DNA from: Methylocystis sp. ATCC 49242
Lineage (GTDB): Bacteria > Pseudomonadota > Alphaproteobacteria > Rhizobiales > Beijerinckiaceae
NCBI RefSeq assembly: GCF_000188155.2
Contig: NZ_KE124774.1
Span: forward strand, 1,090,736-1,154,735
Direction of reading: 5' to 3'
DNA: 64,000 nucleotides
In this document: in pieces, positions 44,553 through 54,341 of the stretch
How positions within the stretch are numbered: the stretch's first letter is position 1
Layout of the letters: every line of letters starts with the position of its first letter
Made by a program: the position numbers and the translations under genes
Notes under the pieces: generated by a model
What the model saw: the letters and a program-made list of their open reading frames with translations, nothing else
The model's database searches: none
What the model was told of the DNA's origin: nothing

Positions 44553-45253
44553 CACCGCGCGCCGCGCAGCAGCGTGTAGAAATGCGCCTGCTGGCCGGGA
44601 TCGTCGCGGAAGACGCCTGAGAACTGCACCGTCACGGTCGACGAGCCCTGCTTGAGCACGCCGCGCATGGACATGCACATATGCTCGGCCTCGATCAGCA
44701 CGGCGACGCCGCGCGGATTGAGATGCTCCTCGATCGCCGTGGCGATCTGCGCGGTCATGGCCTCCTGCGTTTGCAGGCGGCGCGCGAAGACGTCCACGAG
44801 GCGCGCGAGTTTCGACAGGCCGACGACGCCGCCCGTCGGATAATAGGCGATATGCGCCTTTCCGACGAAGGGCACGACGTGATGCTCGCAGTGCGAGGTG
44901 AAGGGGATGTCGCGCACCAGCACGAGATCCTCGTAGCCCTCCACCTCTTCGAAGATGCGCGACAGCACCTCGTCGGCGGATTCCTGATAGCCCTTGAAGA
45001 ATTCCTCATAGGCCTTCACGACGCGCCGCGGCGTTTCCAGCAGGCCCTCGCGGTTGGGATCGTCGCCGGCCCAGCGCAGCAGCGTGCGGACGGCGGCCTC
45101 GGCCTCCTCGCGCGTGGGGCGCTCGGGCGGCTGGGGTGTGGCGTCGGGGGCCGCTGCGGGTTTGCGGCCGGAGGGAGCGCGGTCGATTACGTCGTCCATC
45201 GTAGAGTCGGCAAATTCGGGGCGAGCGGGAAAGGTCTTAACCACGTCATCCAT
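44552..45253 (-). CDS. folE: GTP cyclohydrolase I
   Basis: A 233-residue enzyme that starts folate (and methanopterin-like pterin) synthesis from GTP. Core motifs are [20 protein letters not shown] with the zinc ligands, [18 protein letters not shown] and [11 protein letters not shown]. The first 45 residues are a variable, Pro/Ala-rich extension. It is divergent from the Fe-S scaffold gene. Confidence 0.97.
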   Translation of the reverse strand: MDDVVKTFPARPEFADSTMDDVIDRAPSGRKPAAAPDATPQPPERPTREEAEAAVRTLLRWAGDDPNREGLLETPRRVVKAYEEFFKGYQESADEVLSRIFEEVEGYEDLVLVRDIPFTSHCEHHVVPFVGKAHIAYYPTGGVVGLSKLARLVDVFARRLQTQEAMTAQIATAIEEHLNPRGVAVLIEAEHMCMSMRGVLKQGSSTVTVQFSGVFRDDPGQQAHFYTLLRGAR

Positions 45254-45505
45254 GTGGCGCCTCCAGATGATGCGCGACGCAGGCCATGCGCCGCCGTTAG
45301 CCCCCCGCCTCTAATGGCGGCCGGGCGTTCCCCTCAAATTTCGCCTCTCCCTGAGCGACGCGAGAATTCGAGATTTCGCCGGCGTCATGCAAGATCTGCG
45401 GCGCCCCGGCGTTGCGCCCGAGCGGCGCTTTCGCACCCGCTCACGGGGCTCTATATAAGGGGGGAAAGGGGCGAAGGTAAGCCCCGCCCCCAAGCTTGCG
45501 ACGAT

Positions 45506-45949
45506 ATGCTCGACAAGGTCTACAACACCCGAATTCTGGAACTCGCCGCGGATATTCCGAGGCTTGGCCGCTTGGAGCGACCCGACGCCACGGCCTCGGC
45601 CTATTCGAAGCTCTGCGGCTCGACCATCACCGTGGATATAAACATCCGCGACGGTAAGGTTTCCGACTACGCGCACGAGTTGAAGGCCTGCGCGCTGGGC
45701 CAGGCCTCCGCCTCGATCATGGCGCGAAATGTCGTGGGCTCGACCCCCGAAGAGCTGCGCGAGGCCCGAGAGGCGTTGCGCCGGATGCTGAAGGAAAACG
45801 GCCCGCCGCCGCAGGGCAAATGGTCCGACCTCGCCGTGCTGGAGCCCGTGCGGGATTACAAGGCCCGGCACGGGTCGACCATGCTGGCGTTCGACGCGGT
45901 GGTGGACGCCGTCGGGAAGGCGGAGGGGCAACCGGCCGCGGTCAAATAG
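45506..45949 (+). CDS. NifU/IscU-like iron-sulfur cluster assembly scaffold
   Basis: A 147-residue protein with [12 protein letters not shown] and [14 protein letters not shown], which carry two of the usual three ligand cysteines. The third IscU cysteine is replaced, the C-terminus reading [15 protein letters not shown], as is usual in this alphaproteobacterial subgroup. ATG 45506 gives [10 protein letters not shown]; the much longer upstream frame is rejected. Confidence 0.88.
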   Translation: MLDKVYNTRILELAADIPRLGRLERPDATASAYSKLCGSTITVDINIRDGKVSDYAHELKACALGQASASIMARNVVGSTPEELREAREALRRMLKENGPPPQGKWSDLAVLEPVRDYKARHGSTMLAFDAVVDAVGKAEGQPAAVK

Positions 45950-46038
45950 CGTCCAGACGCGACCGCCCGGTTTCAAAACACTGCCGAAGCGTCAGGCCGC
46001 CCCTACCCTCCCCTGCTCCGCTTCGCCTAGACTGCGGC

Positions 46039-46545
46039 ATGATCTCCCCACCGATTCGCATCCTTGGCATCGACCCCGGCCTCAGAAACACCGGCTGGGG
46101 CGTGATCGAGTCGCAGGGCTCGCGACTTTCCTTCGTCGCCTGCGGGCGCGTGAAGTCGGATGGCGCGCTCGACATGGGGAATCGGCTGCGGCAGTTGCAC
46201 GAAGGGTTGATGCAGGTCATCGCCGACTACGGGCCGCATGAGGCGGCGGTGGAGGAGACCTTCGTCAACCGCGATCCACAATCCACCCTCAAGCTCGGTC
46301 AGGCGCGCGGGATCGCGCTGATGGCGCCGGCGCTGGCCGGGCTCGTCATCGCGGAATATGCGGCGAATCTCGTCAAGAAGATCGTGGTCGGCGCCGGCCA
46401 CGCCGACAAGGCTCAGATACAGATGATGGTGCGCGTGCTCCTGCCCGCAAGCCAGGCGACCAGCGCCGACGCCGCCGACGCTCTCGCGGTGGCGATCTGC
46501 CACGCCCAGCATCGCGGAGCGCGGGCTTTGCGGGAATCGGCATGA
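46039..46545 (+). CDS. ruvC: Holliday junction resolvase RuvC
   Basis: A 168-residue endonuclease that cuts Holliday junctions. The RNase H-like core has the catalytic Asp in [13 protein letters not shown], Glu in [20 protein letters not shown] and the Asp pair in [17 protein letters not shown] 46039 opens MISPPIRI. It overlaps ruvA by four bases. Confidence 0.97.
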   Translation: MISPPIRILGIDPGLRNTGWGVIESQGSRLSFVACGRVKSDGALDMGNRLRQLHEGLMQVIADYGPHEAAVEETFVNRDPQSTLKLGQARGIALMAPALAGLVIAEYAANLVKKIVVGAGHADKAQIQMMVRVLLPASQATSADAADALAVAICHAQHRGARALRESA

Positions 46546-47159
46546 TCGGCAAGCTGAAGGGCCTCATCGACAGTTATGGCGAGGATTTCGTGATCCTCGA
46601 CGTGAATGGCGTCGGCTATGTCGTGCATTGCTCGTCGCGCACCTTGCAGAAGCTGCCGCGCGCCGGCGAGGCCGCGGCGCTCGCCATCGAGACGCAGGTG
46701 CGCGAAGACTCCATCCGTCTCTTCGGCTTCGAGGCCGAGGTCGAGCGCGACTGGTTCCGCCTGCTTCAGACCGTGCAGGGCGTCGGCGCCAAGGTCGCGC
46801 TCGGCATTCTTTCGATCCTGTCCTCCTCGGAGATCGCTTCCGCCATCGCGACACAGGACAAGGCGATGGTCGCGCGCGCGCCCGGAGTCGGGCCGAAACT
46901 CGCCGCCCGCATCGTCGCGGAGCTGAAGGACAAGGCGCCGGCCTTCGGCGCCGTCGATCCGGTGGTGGCGAAGCTCGCCGGGGAAGACGCCGACGCCAGC
47001 GCCCCCTCCGCCGTTCGCGACGCCATTTCGGCGCTGGTCAACCTCGGATACGGCCGCCCCCAGGCCGCCGCCGCCGTCGCCGCGAGCGTCAAGGCGCTCG
47101 GCGAAGGCGCGGAGACCGGCGCGCTGATCCGGCAGGGACTGCGCGAACTGGCGCTTTGA
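46542..47159 (+). CDS. ruvA: Holliday junction branch migration protein RuvA
   Basis: A 205-residue protein that tetramerises on junctions and loads RuvB. It has the N-terminal OB-fold ([20 protein letters not shown]), HhH motifs ([36 protein letters not shown]) and a C-terminal RuvB-binding domain ([20 protein letters not shown]). ruvB is not adjacent; three genes lie between. Confidence 0.97.
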   Translation: MIGKLKGLIDSYGEDFVILDVNGVGYVVHCSSRTLQKLPRAGEAAALAIETQVREDSIRLFGFEAEVERDWFRLLQTVQGVGAKVALGILSILSSSEIASAIATQDKAMVARAPGVGPKLAARIVAELKDKAPAFGAVDPVVAKLAGEDADASAPSAVRDAISALVNLGYGRPQAAAAVAASVKALGEGAETGALIRQGLRELAL

Positions 47160-47328
47160 AGCTGGGATGGAAACCGTTTTTTAACCGCACTCTCGGCCGC
47201 CGGCTGCCTGCGCCGGGAAGTCTGGATTGATTAACCAGCTGCAGCTAGGCTTTCCACATTGGGTTGCAACGTCCGTCGGCGGGCCGGATTTTCACGCCAG
47301 CGACGGCGCCTGGATCTGTGGGGATAAA

Positions 47329-47901
47329 ATGAGCTTGTCTGAGGGCCGTGGGCGCTCGGCCGTGCTGGCGTTTTTCACGGAGCGCGTTCGGCGCGACCTG
47401 CAATTCTCCAATATTTTCCGCGTCGATTTCACCGCCTCGATCGCATATTCGGCCGCGACGCTGTTTTTTCTCGCCGGAGCCGAGCTGTCGCCGCAATTGG
47501 CGCCCGTGCTGCTCGAACTCGTCTCGACCTATGCAGTGCTGCATGCAATCAAAATCCTGCTCGTCATTTATCTCGAGAAACAGGGCGGCGACGCGCGCGA
47601 ATTTATCGGCTCCGAGCAACTTGTGACGCGCGGCGTCTACGCCTTTTCGCGTAACCCGGTCTATGTGCTCTCACTCGTGCAGAGCTTTGTCTGGTCGTTG
47701 ATCCTGATCTGTCTCGGCGCCGGGAGCCCGCACGCCTGGCTGTCCTATGCGCTGGCGGCGGCCCTGCTTTACGGCCATTACTGGGGCATGGACCGGCTGA
47801 TCATCCCCCATGAGGAGGCCGCGCTGCGCCGCCGGCACCCGGAAGCCTTCGCCACCTATTGCGCGCGCGTGCGGCGCTGGTTCGGGCGGCGCCTAACCTG
47901 A
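47329..47901 (+). CDS. Isoprenylcysteine carboxylmethyltransferase / PEMT-family membrane protein
   Basis: A 190-residue protein with about four helices. The C-terminal methyltransferase signature is GVYAFSRNPVYVLSL, followed by EEAALRRRHPEAFATYCARV. Bacterial members methylate lipids or small molecules using S-adenosylmethionine; the substrate is unknown. ATG 47329 is preferred to the longer frame. It is the first of three genes separating ruvA from ruvB. Confidence 0.82.
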   Translation: MSLSEGRGRSAVLAFFTERVRRDLQFSNIFRVDFTASIAYSAATLFFLAGAELSPQLAPVLLELVSTYAVLHAIKILLVIYLEKQGGDAREFIGSEQLVTRGVYAFSRNPVYVLSLVQSFVWSLILICLGAGSPHAWLSYALAAALLYGHYWGMDRLIIPHEEAALRRRHPEAFATYCARVRRWFGRRLT

Positions 47902-48003
47902 CGAACATTTCGGGCGGGCCCGCGCGACAAGGCCGGGAGAAACGGACAGGGCCTGCTTCCGGGTGTCGCACAGGCTCGAAATCCCGCCGCGCTCCTATAT
48001 ATG

Positions 48004-48038
48004 CCTCCCCCCGAGCAGAACGCCTGCTCGGGGGGAGG
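48004..48038 (+). promoter_or_regulatory. Perfect 15-bp hairpin in the leader of the DUF6394/K+ channel operon
   Basis: CCTCCCCCCGAGCAG (48004-48018) and CTGCTCGGGGGGAGG (48024-48038) pair perfectly around AACGC, and TATATA lies just upstream at 47996-48002. The start codon at 48061 is 22 bases beyond. There is no T-run, so it is more likely a 5' stabilising or regulatory structure than a terminator. Confidence 0.55.
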
Positions 48039-48060
48039 ATGCAGTGGAGCCGATCAAATC

Positions 48061-48447
48061 ATGAATCTCGAGAAGGTCATTTTCGGATTTTTCATCCTTT
48101 TCGCAGCGACGCTGAATTTCGGCTTCGTATATGGCGACATCGCAAATCCGGATCATCACCATTTCTGGGAGTTCTTCGCCGCGGTCGTCATCAATCTCAT
48201 CGCCACCGTGCTGAAATTCGGCGACCGGACACATATCGGCGCCGTGCATCTGGCTTCCAGTCTCGTGGCCCTGCTTCAGCTCGCGGCGGCCGGCATCGTC
48301 TGGTTTTTCGCCTATCGGGCGAACGGCGGCGAGACACTGTCCGAATTCGATACTGTCAGCATCGTTTCGCTCGCCTCGGGCGCCTTTCTGGCGAACATCG
48401 TCTCGATCGTAATAATGGTTGTAGAAACCAGTCTACAGAGACGCTGA
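48061..48447 (+). CDS. DUF6394-type small membrane protein
   Basis: A 128-residue protein with four helices: MNLEKVIFGFFILFAATLNF, FAAVVINLIATVLKFG, SSLVALLQLAAAGIVWFF and SGAFLANIVSIVIMVV. It lies one base before the K+ channel gene, the same pairing as seen for DUF6394 elsewhere, so it may be a channel partner. The upstream frame from 48001 overlaps the hairpin and is rejected. Function unknown. Confidence 0.78.
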   Translation: MNLEKVIFGFFILFAATLNFGFVYGDIANPDHHHFWEFFAAVVINLIATVLKFGDRTHIGAVHLASSLVALLQLAAAGIVWFFAYRANGGETLSEFDTVSIVSLASGAFLANIVSIVIMVVETSLQRR

Positions 48448-48448
48448 G

Positions 48449-50152
48449 ATGAGCAGCGTATTTTTTGTCGCGCTGCGGCGACTTCGTGCGCCGCTCGTTC
48501 TCATCATCGTCATCTTCTCAATCGCGACAGTGGGCCTGAGCCTCATTCCCGGCGTGGACGAGAATGGTCAGACCTGGCAAATGACGCCTTTTCAGGCATT
48601 CTATTTCACAACGTACACTGCGACGACCATCGGCTTCGGCGAAACGCCGCATGCCTTCACGGACACCCAGCGCCTATGGGTTACTTTCGTCATCTATCTT
48701 TCCGTCGTCGGCTGGGCCTATCTCCTCGGTTCGCTGATGGCGCTCGCCCAGGACAAGGGATTTCAGGAGGCGATCGTTGCCGCGCGTTTTCGGCGGAATA
48801 TAAGAGCGCTGCGCCGGCCCTTCTACATCATCTGCGGACTTGGCGAGACAGGACTCGGCGTGCTGAGCGCGCTGGATCGGCTCGGATTCCTGTTCGTCGT
48901 CATCGACTCCGACCTCGCGCGGCTGAACGAGCTCCAGATCCGGGACCACAGCGTGGACGCTCCGGCCCTCGTCGCGGACGCGCGAACCCCCGCCGCGCTC
49001 CTGTCCGCCGGCTTGAAGAAGCCCGAATGCCGCGGACTTCTCGCCCTGACCAACAACGACGACGTCAACCTCGCCATCGCCATAAACGTCTATCTGCTTC
49101 GTCCCGGCCTCTCGGTCATCTGCCGCTCCCAATCCATCGAGAATTCGAATACGCTAAAATCCCTCGGCGGCTATCAGATCATCGACCCCTTCGAGGAATT
49201 CTCGGACCAGCTGCTTATCGCGATGCAGTCGCCCGACACGCATCGCCTGTTGACCTGGCTCGTGGGGCCGCCGGGCAATTATCTTAAGCCGCGCCTGCCG
49301 GCCCCTCCGGGCGCCTGGATCGTGTGCGGATACGGGCGGTTCGGCGCGCGGATCGTCGACGCCATTCGACAAGGGGGATTTGCGGTCACGGTCATCGATC
49401 CTGCTGGAAAGGCGCCGTCGAACGTCCCCGTCATCACAGGCGCCGGAAGCGAGGACACGCTGTTGCTCGCGGGCGTGGGAGAAGTCGCCGGCATCGTCGC
49501 CGCGACGGACAATGACGCGATCAATCTTTCGATTTCGATCTCGGCGCGACGGCTGAACCCCGGAATCTTCGTGATCGCTCGCCAGAACCTCGTATCAAAC
49601 GAGCCGCTTTTCGCAGCTCTCGCCGCCGACATGACAATGGTTTCCAACCAGATCATCGCCAATGAATGCGTTGCGATGCTCCGGACGCCGCTCCTGGCCG
49701 AGTTCCTGCGAATCATCCGCACGAAGAACAATGAGTGGTCTCGTCGGTTGGTGCGCGAATTGGGCGTCATGACCAGACAGGTGACGCCGGATTTCTGGAG
49801 TTTCACGATCGGAGCGGAGGAAACCCCTGCGCTGTTCGACGTCATGTCGCATCTAGATGTCCCCATCACAGTCGGCGACATGCGCCGCAATGCGTCGCAA
49901 AGAGACCGCAAGCTGAAATGCCGTTCGCTTCTCCTGCAGCGCGGCGACCGCTTCGTGGATCTGCCCGCGGACGACTCGATTCTCGAAGTTGGCGACCGGC
50001 TCCTGTTCGCGGGCGCGCCCGTCGCCCGGAACCGGCAGAGGGACATCCTGCTGAACGCCAATGTCGCCAAATTCGTGCTGACGGGCGAGGGCGACGGCGA
50101 CGGCGCAATCTGGCGGTGGCTGAGGCGGAAACACCGCGCGACAAAGCCGTGA
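48449..50152 (+). CDS. K+ channel with two TrkA-N (RCK) domains
   Basis: A 567-residue protein. Two transmembrane helices (about 15-33 and 77-100) flank a pore loop whose filter is TTIGFGET (59-66) rather than the canonical TVGYGD. Two Rossmann-type RCK domains follow (IICGLGETGLG at about 127 and WIVCGYGRFGARIV at about 290), with a TrkA-C-like region at about 480-545. It should be a ligand-gated channel of the Kch/MthK sort acting in the inner membrane. Ion selectivity cannot be taken for granted with this filter. Confidence 0.88.
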   Translation: MSSVFFVALRRLRAPLVLIIVIFSIATVGLSLIPGVDENGQTWQMTPFQAFYFTTYTATTIGFGETPHAFTDTQRLWVTFVIYLSVVGWAYLLGSLMALAQDKGFQEAIVAARFRRNIRALRRPFYIICGLGETGLGVLSALDRLGFLFVVIDSDLARLNELQIRDHSVDAPALVADARTPAALLSAGLKKPECRGLLALTNNDDVNLAIAINVYLLRPGLSVICRSQSIENSNTLKSLGGYQIIDPFEEFSDQLLIAMQSPDTHRLLTWLVGPPGNYLKPRLPAPPGAWIVCGYGRFGARIVDAIRQGGFAVTVIDPAGKAPSNVPVITGAGSEDTLLLAGVGEVAGIVAATDNDAINLSISISARRLNPGIFVIARQNLVSNEPLFAALAADMTMVSNQIIANECVAMLRTPLLAEFLRIIRTKNNEWSRRLVRELGVMTRQVTPDFWSFTIGAEETPALFDVMSHLDVPITVGDMRRNASQRDRKLKCRSLLLQRGDRFVDLPADDSILEVGDRLLFAGAPVARNRQRDILLNANVAKFVLTGEGDGDGAIWRWLRRKHRATKP

Positions 50153-50278
50153 GCCGCGGCAGACGGCGAGGTTTCTCGCAACGCCTCGAGGACATATACT
50201 CGCCGACCGGCGGCGGACGACCCGGAACCGGCGCCGGGCGAAACACAGCCTGCGCGCGCCGGGTTATTGGAGCAATTC

Positions 50279-51319
50279 TTGACCACCCCTCCCCGGCGGC
50301 TCGTCAGCCCCGAACAGCGCGACGACGACACGGATACGAGCTTCCGACCCCTGACGCTTGCCGACTTCACCGGGCAAGAGGCGGCGCGGGCCAACCTCAA
50401 GGTTTTCATCGAGGCCGCCAAGACGCGCGGCGACGCGCTCGACCATGTGCTGCTCGTCGGCCCGCCGGGATTGGGCAAAACCACGCTCGCCCAGATCGTC
50501 GCCCGCGAGCTCGGCGTGAATTTCCGCTCGACCTCCGGCCCCGTGATCGCCAAGGCGGGCGACCTCGCGGCGCAGCTCACCAATCTCGAGCCGCGCGACG
50601 TTCTGTTCATCGACGAAATCCACCGACTCAATCCAGCGGTGGAGGAGATTCTCTATCCCGCCATGGAGGATTTCCAGCTCGACCTCATCATCGGCGAGGG
50701 GCCGGCGGCGCGGTCGGTCAAGATCGACCTCGCCAAATTCACGCTGGTCGGCGCCACGACCCGCGCCGGCCTGCTGACGACGCCGCTGCGCGACCGTTTC
50801 GGCATTCCGGTGCGGCTGAATTTCTATACGGCCGAGGAGCTGGAGCTGATCGTCAGGCGCGGCGCGCGCGTACTGGGCGTCGGCATGAATGAGGAAGGCG
50901 CGCGGGAGATCGCGCGGCGTTCTCGCGGCACACCGCGCATCGCGGGCCGCCTGCTGCGCCGCGTCCGCGATTTCGCCATCGTGGAAGGCGCCGCGACGAT
51001 CACGCGCCAGCTGGCGGACCGCTCATTGTCGCTGCTGGAAGTAGACAGCATCGGCCTCGACATCATGGACCGGCGCTATCTGAACATGGTGGCGCTGAAT
51101 TTCGGCGGCGGGCCGGTCGGGATCGAAACCATCGCGGCGGCGCTCTCCGAACCCCGCGACGCGATCGAGGACATTATCGAACCCTATCTCCTGCAACAGG
51201 GCTTCCTGCAGCGCACGCCGCGCGGGCGATTGTTGACTCCCCACGCCTTCAAACACCTCGGCCTCGCCGAACCGGCGAGGCCTTCAGGTCAATTCGGGCT
51301 GTTCGATGGAGAGGAATAG
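50279..51319 (+). CDS. ruvB: Holliday junction branch migration ATPase RuvB
   Basis: A 346-residue AAA+ motor. Walker [16 protein letters not shown], Walker [12 protein letters not shown], sensor I GATTRAG and the winged-helix tail [11 protein letters not shown] are present. TTG 50279 is preferred (GGAG 7 bases upstream, family start RLVSPEQR); TTG 50267 is an alternative four codons earlier. Confidence 0.97.
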   Translation: MTTPPRRLVSPEQRDDDTDTSFRPLTLADFTGQEAARANLKVFIEAAKTRGDALDHVLLVGPPGLGKTTLAQIVARELGVNFRSTSGPVIAKAGDLAAQLTNLEPRDVLFIDEIHRLNPAVEEILYPAMEDFQLDLIIGEGPAARSVKIDLAKFTLVGATTRAGLLTTPLRDRFGIPVRLNFYTAEELELIVRRGARVLGVGMNEEGAREIARRSRGTPRIAGRLLRRVRDFAIVEGAATITRQLADRSLSLLEVDSIGLDIMDRRYLNMVALNFGGGPVGIETIAAALSEPRDAIEDIIEPYLLQQGFLQRTPRGRLLTPHAFKHLGLAEPARPSGQFGLFDGEE

Positions 51320-51325
51320 GCGATC

Positions 51326-51433
51326 TCAGGCCGCCAGCACGAAATACATCATCGTGCCGAACAGGATGACGGCAAGAATTTCGCCGGCCCTCTCCAGGAA
51401 CTGCATGAAACTATTCAACGTGGGCGTTGTCAT
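51326..51433 (-). CDS. Unannotated small membrane peptide, 35 aa
   Basis: ATG 51433 with a strong GGAGGTGAGCT site, TGA at 51326-51328. It reads MTTPTLNSFMQFLERAGEIL, then a hydrophobic helix (AVILFGTMMYFVLAA). It is convergent with ruvB and divergent from ybgC. The start signal and single helix make it credible despite its size; conservation would decide. Confidence 0.6.
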   Translation of the reverse strand: MTTPTLNSFMQFLERAGEILAVILFGTMMYFVLAA

Positions 51434-51580
51434 AGCTCACCTCCGATAGTGGATATGTGGGCGCCGGACAGGATTTCCAGTGTTCCCGAAGGAGGTTGGC
51501 CCCGGATAGTTAAGAGACGCGTTGCAGGAAAGCCGTCACGAGAGAAACGACAAACCAGACCCGAATCCAGAAATGAAATC

Positions 51581-52000
51581 ATGAAGGCACAACACAGCAT
51601 CCCCATCCGCATCTATTGGGAGGACACGGACGCGTCCGGTCTCGTCTATCACACCTCCTATATTCGCTTCATGGAGCGCGGGCGCACCGAGCTTCTGCGC
51701 ACTCTGGAGCTGGATCAGCGCGCGCTGCTGGAGGGCGCGGCGGGCGCCCCGATCTTCTTCGTCGTGCGCGCGATGGATATCGATTTCAGGAAGCCCGCGC
51801 TCATGGACGATCTCCTGAGCGTGGAGACGCGCGTGACGGAGATCGGCGGCGCATCCATCGATCTCGATCAGCGCGTCATCCGCAACGGCGAGCTGCTGGT
51901 GGGCGCCAGAGTGAAGGTCGTGTGCGTCGAAAACGGTCGCGCGAGGCGTCTGCCGGCCGACGTGCGCACGAAATTCGAGAACGCCCTGACCGCGTCGTGA
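51581..52000 (+). CDS. ybgC: Tol-Pal-associated acyl-CoA thioesterase
   Basis: A 139-residue hotdog-fold thioesterase. The signature YWEDTDASGLVYHTSYIRFM carries the catalytic Asp, and MDIDFRKPALMDDLL follows. It normally heads the tol-pal cluster; here a desaturase gene on the other strand separates it from tolQ. ATG 51581 is chosen as the family start. Confidence 0.94.
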   Translation: MKAQHSIPIRIYWEDTDASGLVYHTSYIRFMERGRTELLRTLELDQRALLEGAAGAPIFFVVRAMDIDFRKPALMDDLLSVETRVTEIGGASIDLDQRVIRNGELLVGARVKVVCVENGRARRLPADVRTKFENALTAS

Positions 52001-52001
52001 C

Positions 52002-52880
52002 CTACATCCGCCCGAGCCGCGCCAGATAGAAGTGATGCGGGAGATGCAGGAAAGACCAGCTGAAATTCTTGAGATGGGCCTGCGGAATATCTTTCGAGAT
52101 TTCGCGATGCAGCTCGGGAAGCTGCGTCCAGTGCGCGCGCGGATGGAGATGATGCGCGGTATGATAGCCGAAATTGCCGGTGAGGAAATTGAACCAGCGG
52201 TGTGAGGTGTTGTTGGCGAGCGCCGGGAGATTCGCGCCGCTTTCATCGCATCCGTAATGATTGAGGTAATCCACATATCTCGAAATGAAAAATACCGAGA
52301 CGTACCAGGGCAGCAGGTAGAAAATCGCAAGCCACGGGCGCCAGACCAGCAGCGCGGCGATCAGCAATATGAGCAGACATTGCTCGACGAAGGCCCAGCG
52401 ATAATTCACCGGCGATTTCTCGTTGCGCCTTACGCCCTTTTCGAAGGCCTCGCGGATCGGCGCGAAAAAGGTCGGCCACAGCGATCGCAAGCAAAATGAA
52501 AATGCGGCGCGCGGCGTGTAGGGACGGCGCATGTCGACCGGCGCGCGAAACCGCTCGTCCGCGCCAAAGTGGTGGCCGTAGACGTGCTGGATGCGCCAAT
52601 TGGAGGCCGTCATTCCCGTCGCCACGCCCAGACACATGTCGAGCAGCAGGTTGAAGGCCGGCGCGGTGGTGAAGGGATGGTGGACATGCCAGTGCATCAG
52701 ATAGTTTGCACGACCAATAAGCGCAATCAAAACAATTACATATAAATAAAATTCAGTATTCGTGAAGTCTCGCGCGAAGGGAAGAAGGAACAGGATCGGG
52801 GCGATCAGGGCCCGGATGATGCTGGAGACATCCTCCCGGCGGCAAAAGCCGGGGAGGCGGTCGAAATCAACGGAATTCAT
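52002..52880 (-). CDS. Membrane fatty acid desaturase
   Basis: A 292-residue protein with helical pairs and three histidine boxes: HWHVHH, HVYGHH and HTAHHLHP, the di-iron ligands of the membrane desaturase/hydroxylase family. Substrate is unknown; carotenoid, sterol or acyl chains are possible. It interrupts ybgC-tolQ. ATG 52880 opens MNSVDFDRLPG; an upstream frame is open but lacks support. Confidence 0.85.
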   Translation of the reverse strand: MNSVDFDRLPGFCRREDVSSIIRALIAPILFLLPFARDFTNTEFYLYVIVLIALIGRANYLMHWHVHHPFTTAPAFNLLLDMCLGVATGMTASNWRIQHVYGHHFGADERFRAPVDMRRPYTPRAAFSFCLRSLWPTFFAPIREAFEKGVRRNEKSPVNYRWAFVEQCLLILLIAALLVWRPWLAIFYLLPWYVSVFFISRYVDYLNHYGCDESGANLPALANNTSHRWFNFLTGNFGYHTAHHLHPRAHWTQLPELHREISKDIPQAHLKNFSWSFLHLPHHFYLARLGRM

Positions 52881-53134
52881 GACCCGCTCACAATAAATGT
52901 TCAAAACGCGGGCGGAACGTCGCCTGCCCGGAACGCCATGATTCTTCAGGCCCATGAGCTTGTCAAAGACCTTCTCACCAATCCTTAACCCTTACCGCTT
53001 GTTAACACCTTGCCGCTAGTTAATATTGTGCGGCGCACCGCGGCCCCAGAAAGGGCGAAATTGCGGGCGATAGAGCGGGGAAACGCCGTCCATTTCGAGA
53101 ACTGCGTCGCCGCATTCCGCTGCAAGGACAAATC

Positions 53135-53878
53135 ATGAATCCAGCCGAAATCGCCGCGAGCCCCCTCGCCGCTCCCGCCGCCGACATCACCATCTGGAGC
53201 ATGTTCTGGGGCGCGCATATCGTAGTGAAATTCGTGATGGTGGGCCTGCTGCTCGCCTCCGTCTGGTGCTGGGCGATCATCATTGACAAAACGCTGCTTT
53301 TCAGCCGCATGCGCCGCGCCATGGACCGTTTCGAGGAGAGCTTCTGGTCGGGCAATTCGCTGGAGGAGCTTTACGGCAAGCTCTCAGAACGCCCGACGAC
53401 CGGCATGGCGACGCTTTTCGTCGCGGCCATGCGCGAATGGAAACGCTCGTTCCAGAGCGGCGCGAGCGCATCCTTCATGGGCCTTCAGGCGCGCATCGAG
53501 AAGGTGCTGGACGTCTCCATCGCCCGCGAGGTCGAGAAGCTCGAGTCCAATCTGCTCGTGCTGGCGACCGTCGCTTCCGCTGGCCCCTTTGTCGGCCTCT
53601 TCGGCACGGTCTGGGGCATCATGACCTCCTTCCGCTCAATCGCCGCCTCCAAGAACACCTCGCTCGCGGTCGTCGCGCCGGGCATCGCCGAGGCGCTGCT
53701 GGCCACGGCCATCGGCCTTTTCGCCGCCATTCCCGCGCTCATCGCCTACAACAAGATGCAGGGCGACGTGGCGAAAGCGCAGGCGCGCATGGAAAGCTTC
53801 GCCGACGAATTCTCCGCCATACTGTCGCGCCAGATCGACCAGCACGCGGCCTCGTCCAACCGCGACCGGGCGGCCTGA
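53135..53878 (+). CDS. tolQ: Tol-Pal system protein TolQ
   Basis: A 247-residue inner-membrane protein of the MotA/TolQ/ExbB proton-channel family. Three helices (about 25-47, 145-167 and 182-205), with FVGLFGTVWGIMTSF and APGIAEALLATAIGLF forming the conserved channel. ATG 53135 follows AAGGA. First of four tol genes that maintain the outer membrane during division. Confidence 0.96.
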   Translation: MNPAEIAASPLAAPAADITIWSMFWGAHIVVKFVMVGLLLASVWCWAIIIDKTLLFSRMRRAMDRFEESFWSGNSLEELYGKLSERPTTGMATLFVAAMREWKRSFQSGASASFMGLQARIEKVLDVSIAREVEKLESNLLVLATVASAGPFVGLFGTVWGIMTSFRSIAASKNTSLAVVAPGIAEALLATAIGLFAAIPALIAYNKMQGDVAKAQARMESFADEFSAILSRQIDQHAASSNRDRAA

Positions 53879-53881
53879 TCG

Positions 53882-54331
53882 ATGGGCGCGTCGCTCTCCA
53901 CTCCCGGGCGCAAGGGCGGCAGGCGGCGGCGCGGCGTGCCGCGCTACGGCGCCATGGCCGAGATCAACATGACGCCCTTCATCGACGTCATGCTGGTGCT
54001 GCTCATCATCTTCATGGTCGCCGCGCCTTTGCTCGCCACCGGCGTCGCGGTCGACTTGCCGCAAACAAAGGCGGGCGCGCTCAACATCGACCAGAAGCCG
54101 GTCTCCATCGCGATCGACGAAAAGGGACAGGTGTTCCTCATGGATCAGCCCGTCGAGATCGCGCAGCTTCTCGACAAGCTGAAGGAGGCCGCCAAGCAGG
54201 GCTTCGACGAGCGCATTTATGTGCGCGGCTCGAAGGCCGTGAACTACGGCCGCGTCGCAGAGGTCATGTCGCTCATCACGACCGCCGGATACAAGAAGGT
54301 TGCTCTGGTGACGGAGCAGGAGAAGAAGTGA
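53882..54331 (+). CDS. tolR: Tol-Pal system protein TolR
   Basis: A 149-residue ExbD/TolR-family protein. The single transmembrane helix begins after MAEINMTPFIDVMLVLLIIF, which carries the essential Asp, and a periplasmic domain follows. It uses the proton gradient together with TolQ. Confidence 0.96.
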   Translation: MGASLSTPGRKGGRRRRGVPRYGAMAEINMTPFIDVMLVLLIIFMVAAPLLATGVAVDLPQTKAGALNIDQKPVSIAIDEKGQVFLMDQPVEIAQLLDKLKEAAKQGFDERIYVRGSKAVNYGRVAEVMSLITTAGYKKVALVTEQEKK

Positions 54332-54341
54332 GTTTGCGAAA

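Noticed and set aside
44681-45505. N-terminal extension of the Fe-S scaffold frame
   Set aside because: It lies antisense to folE; the scaffold family starts at 45506.
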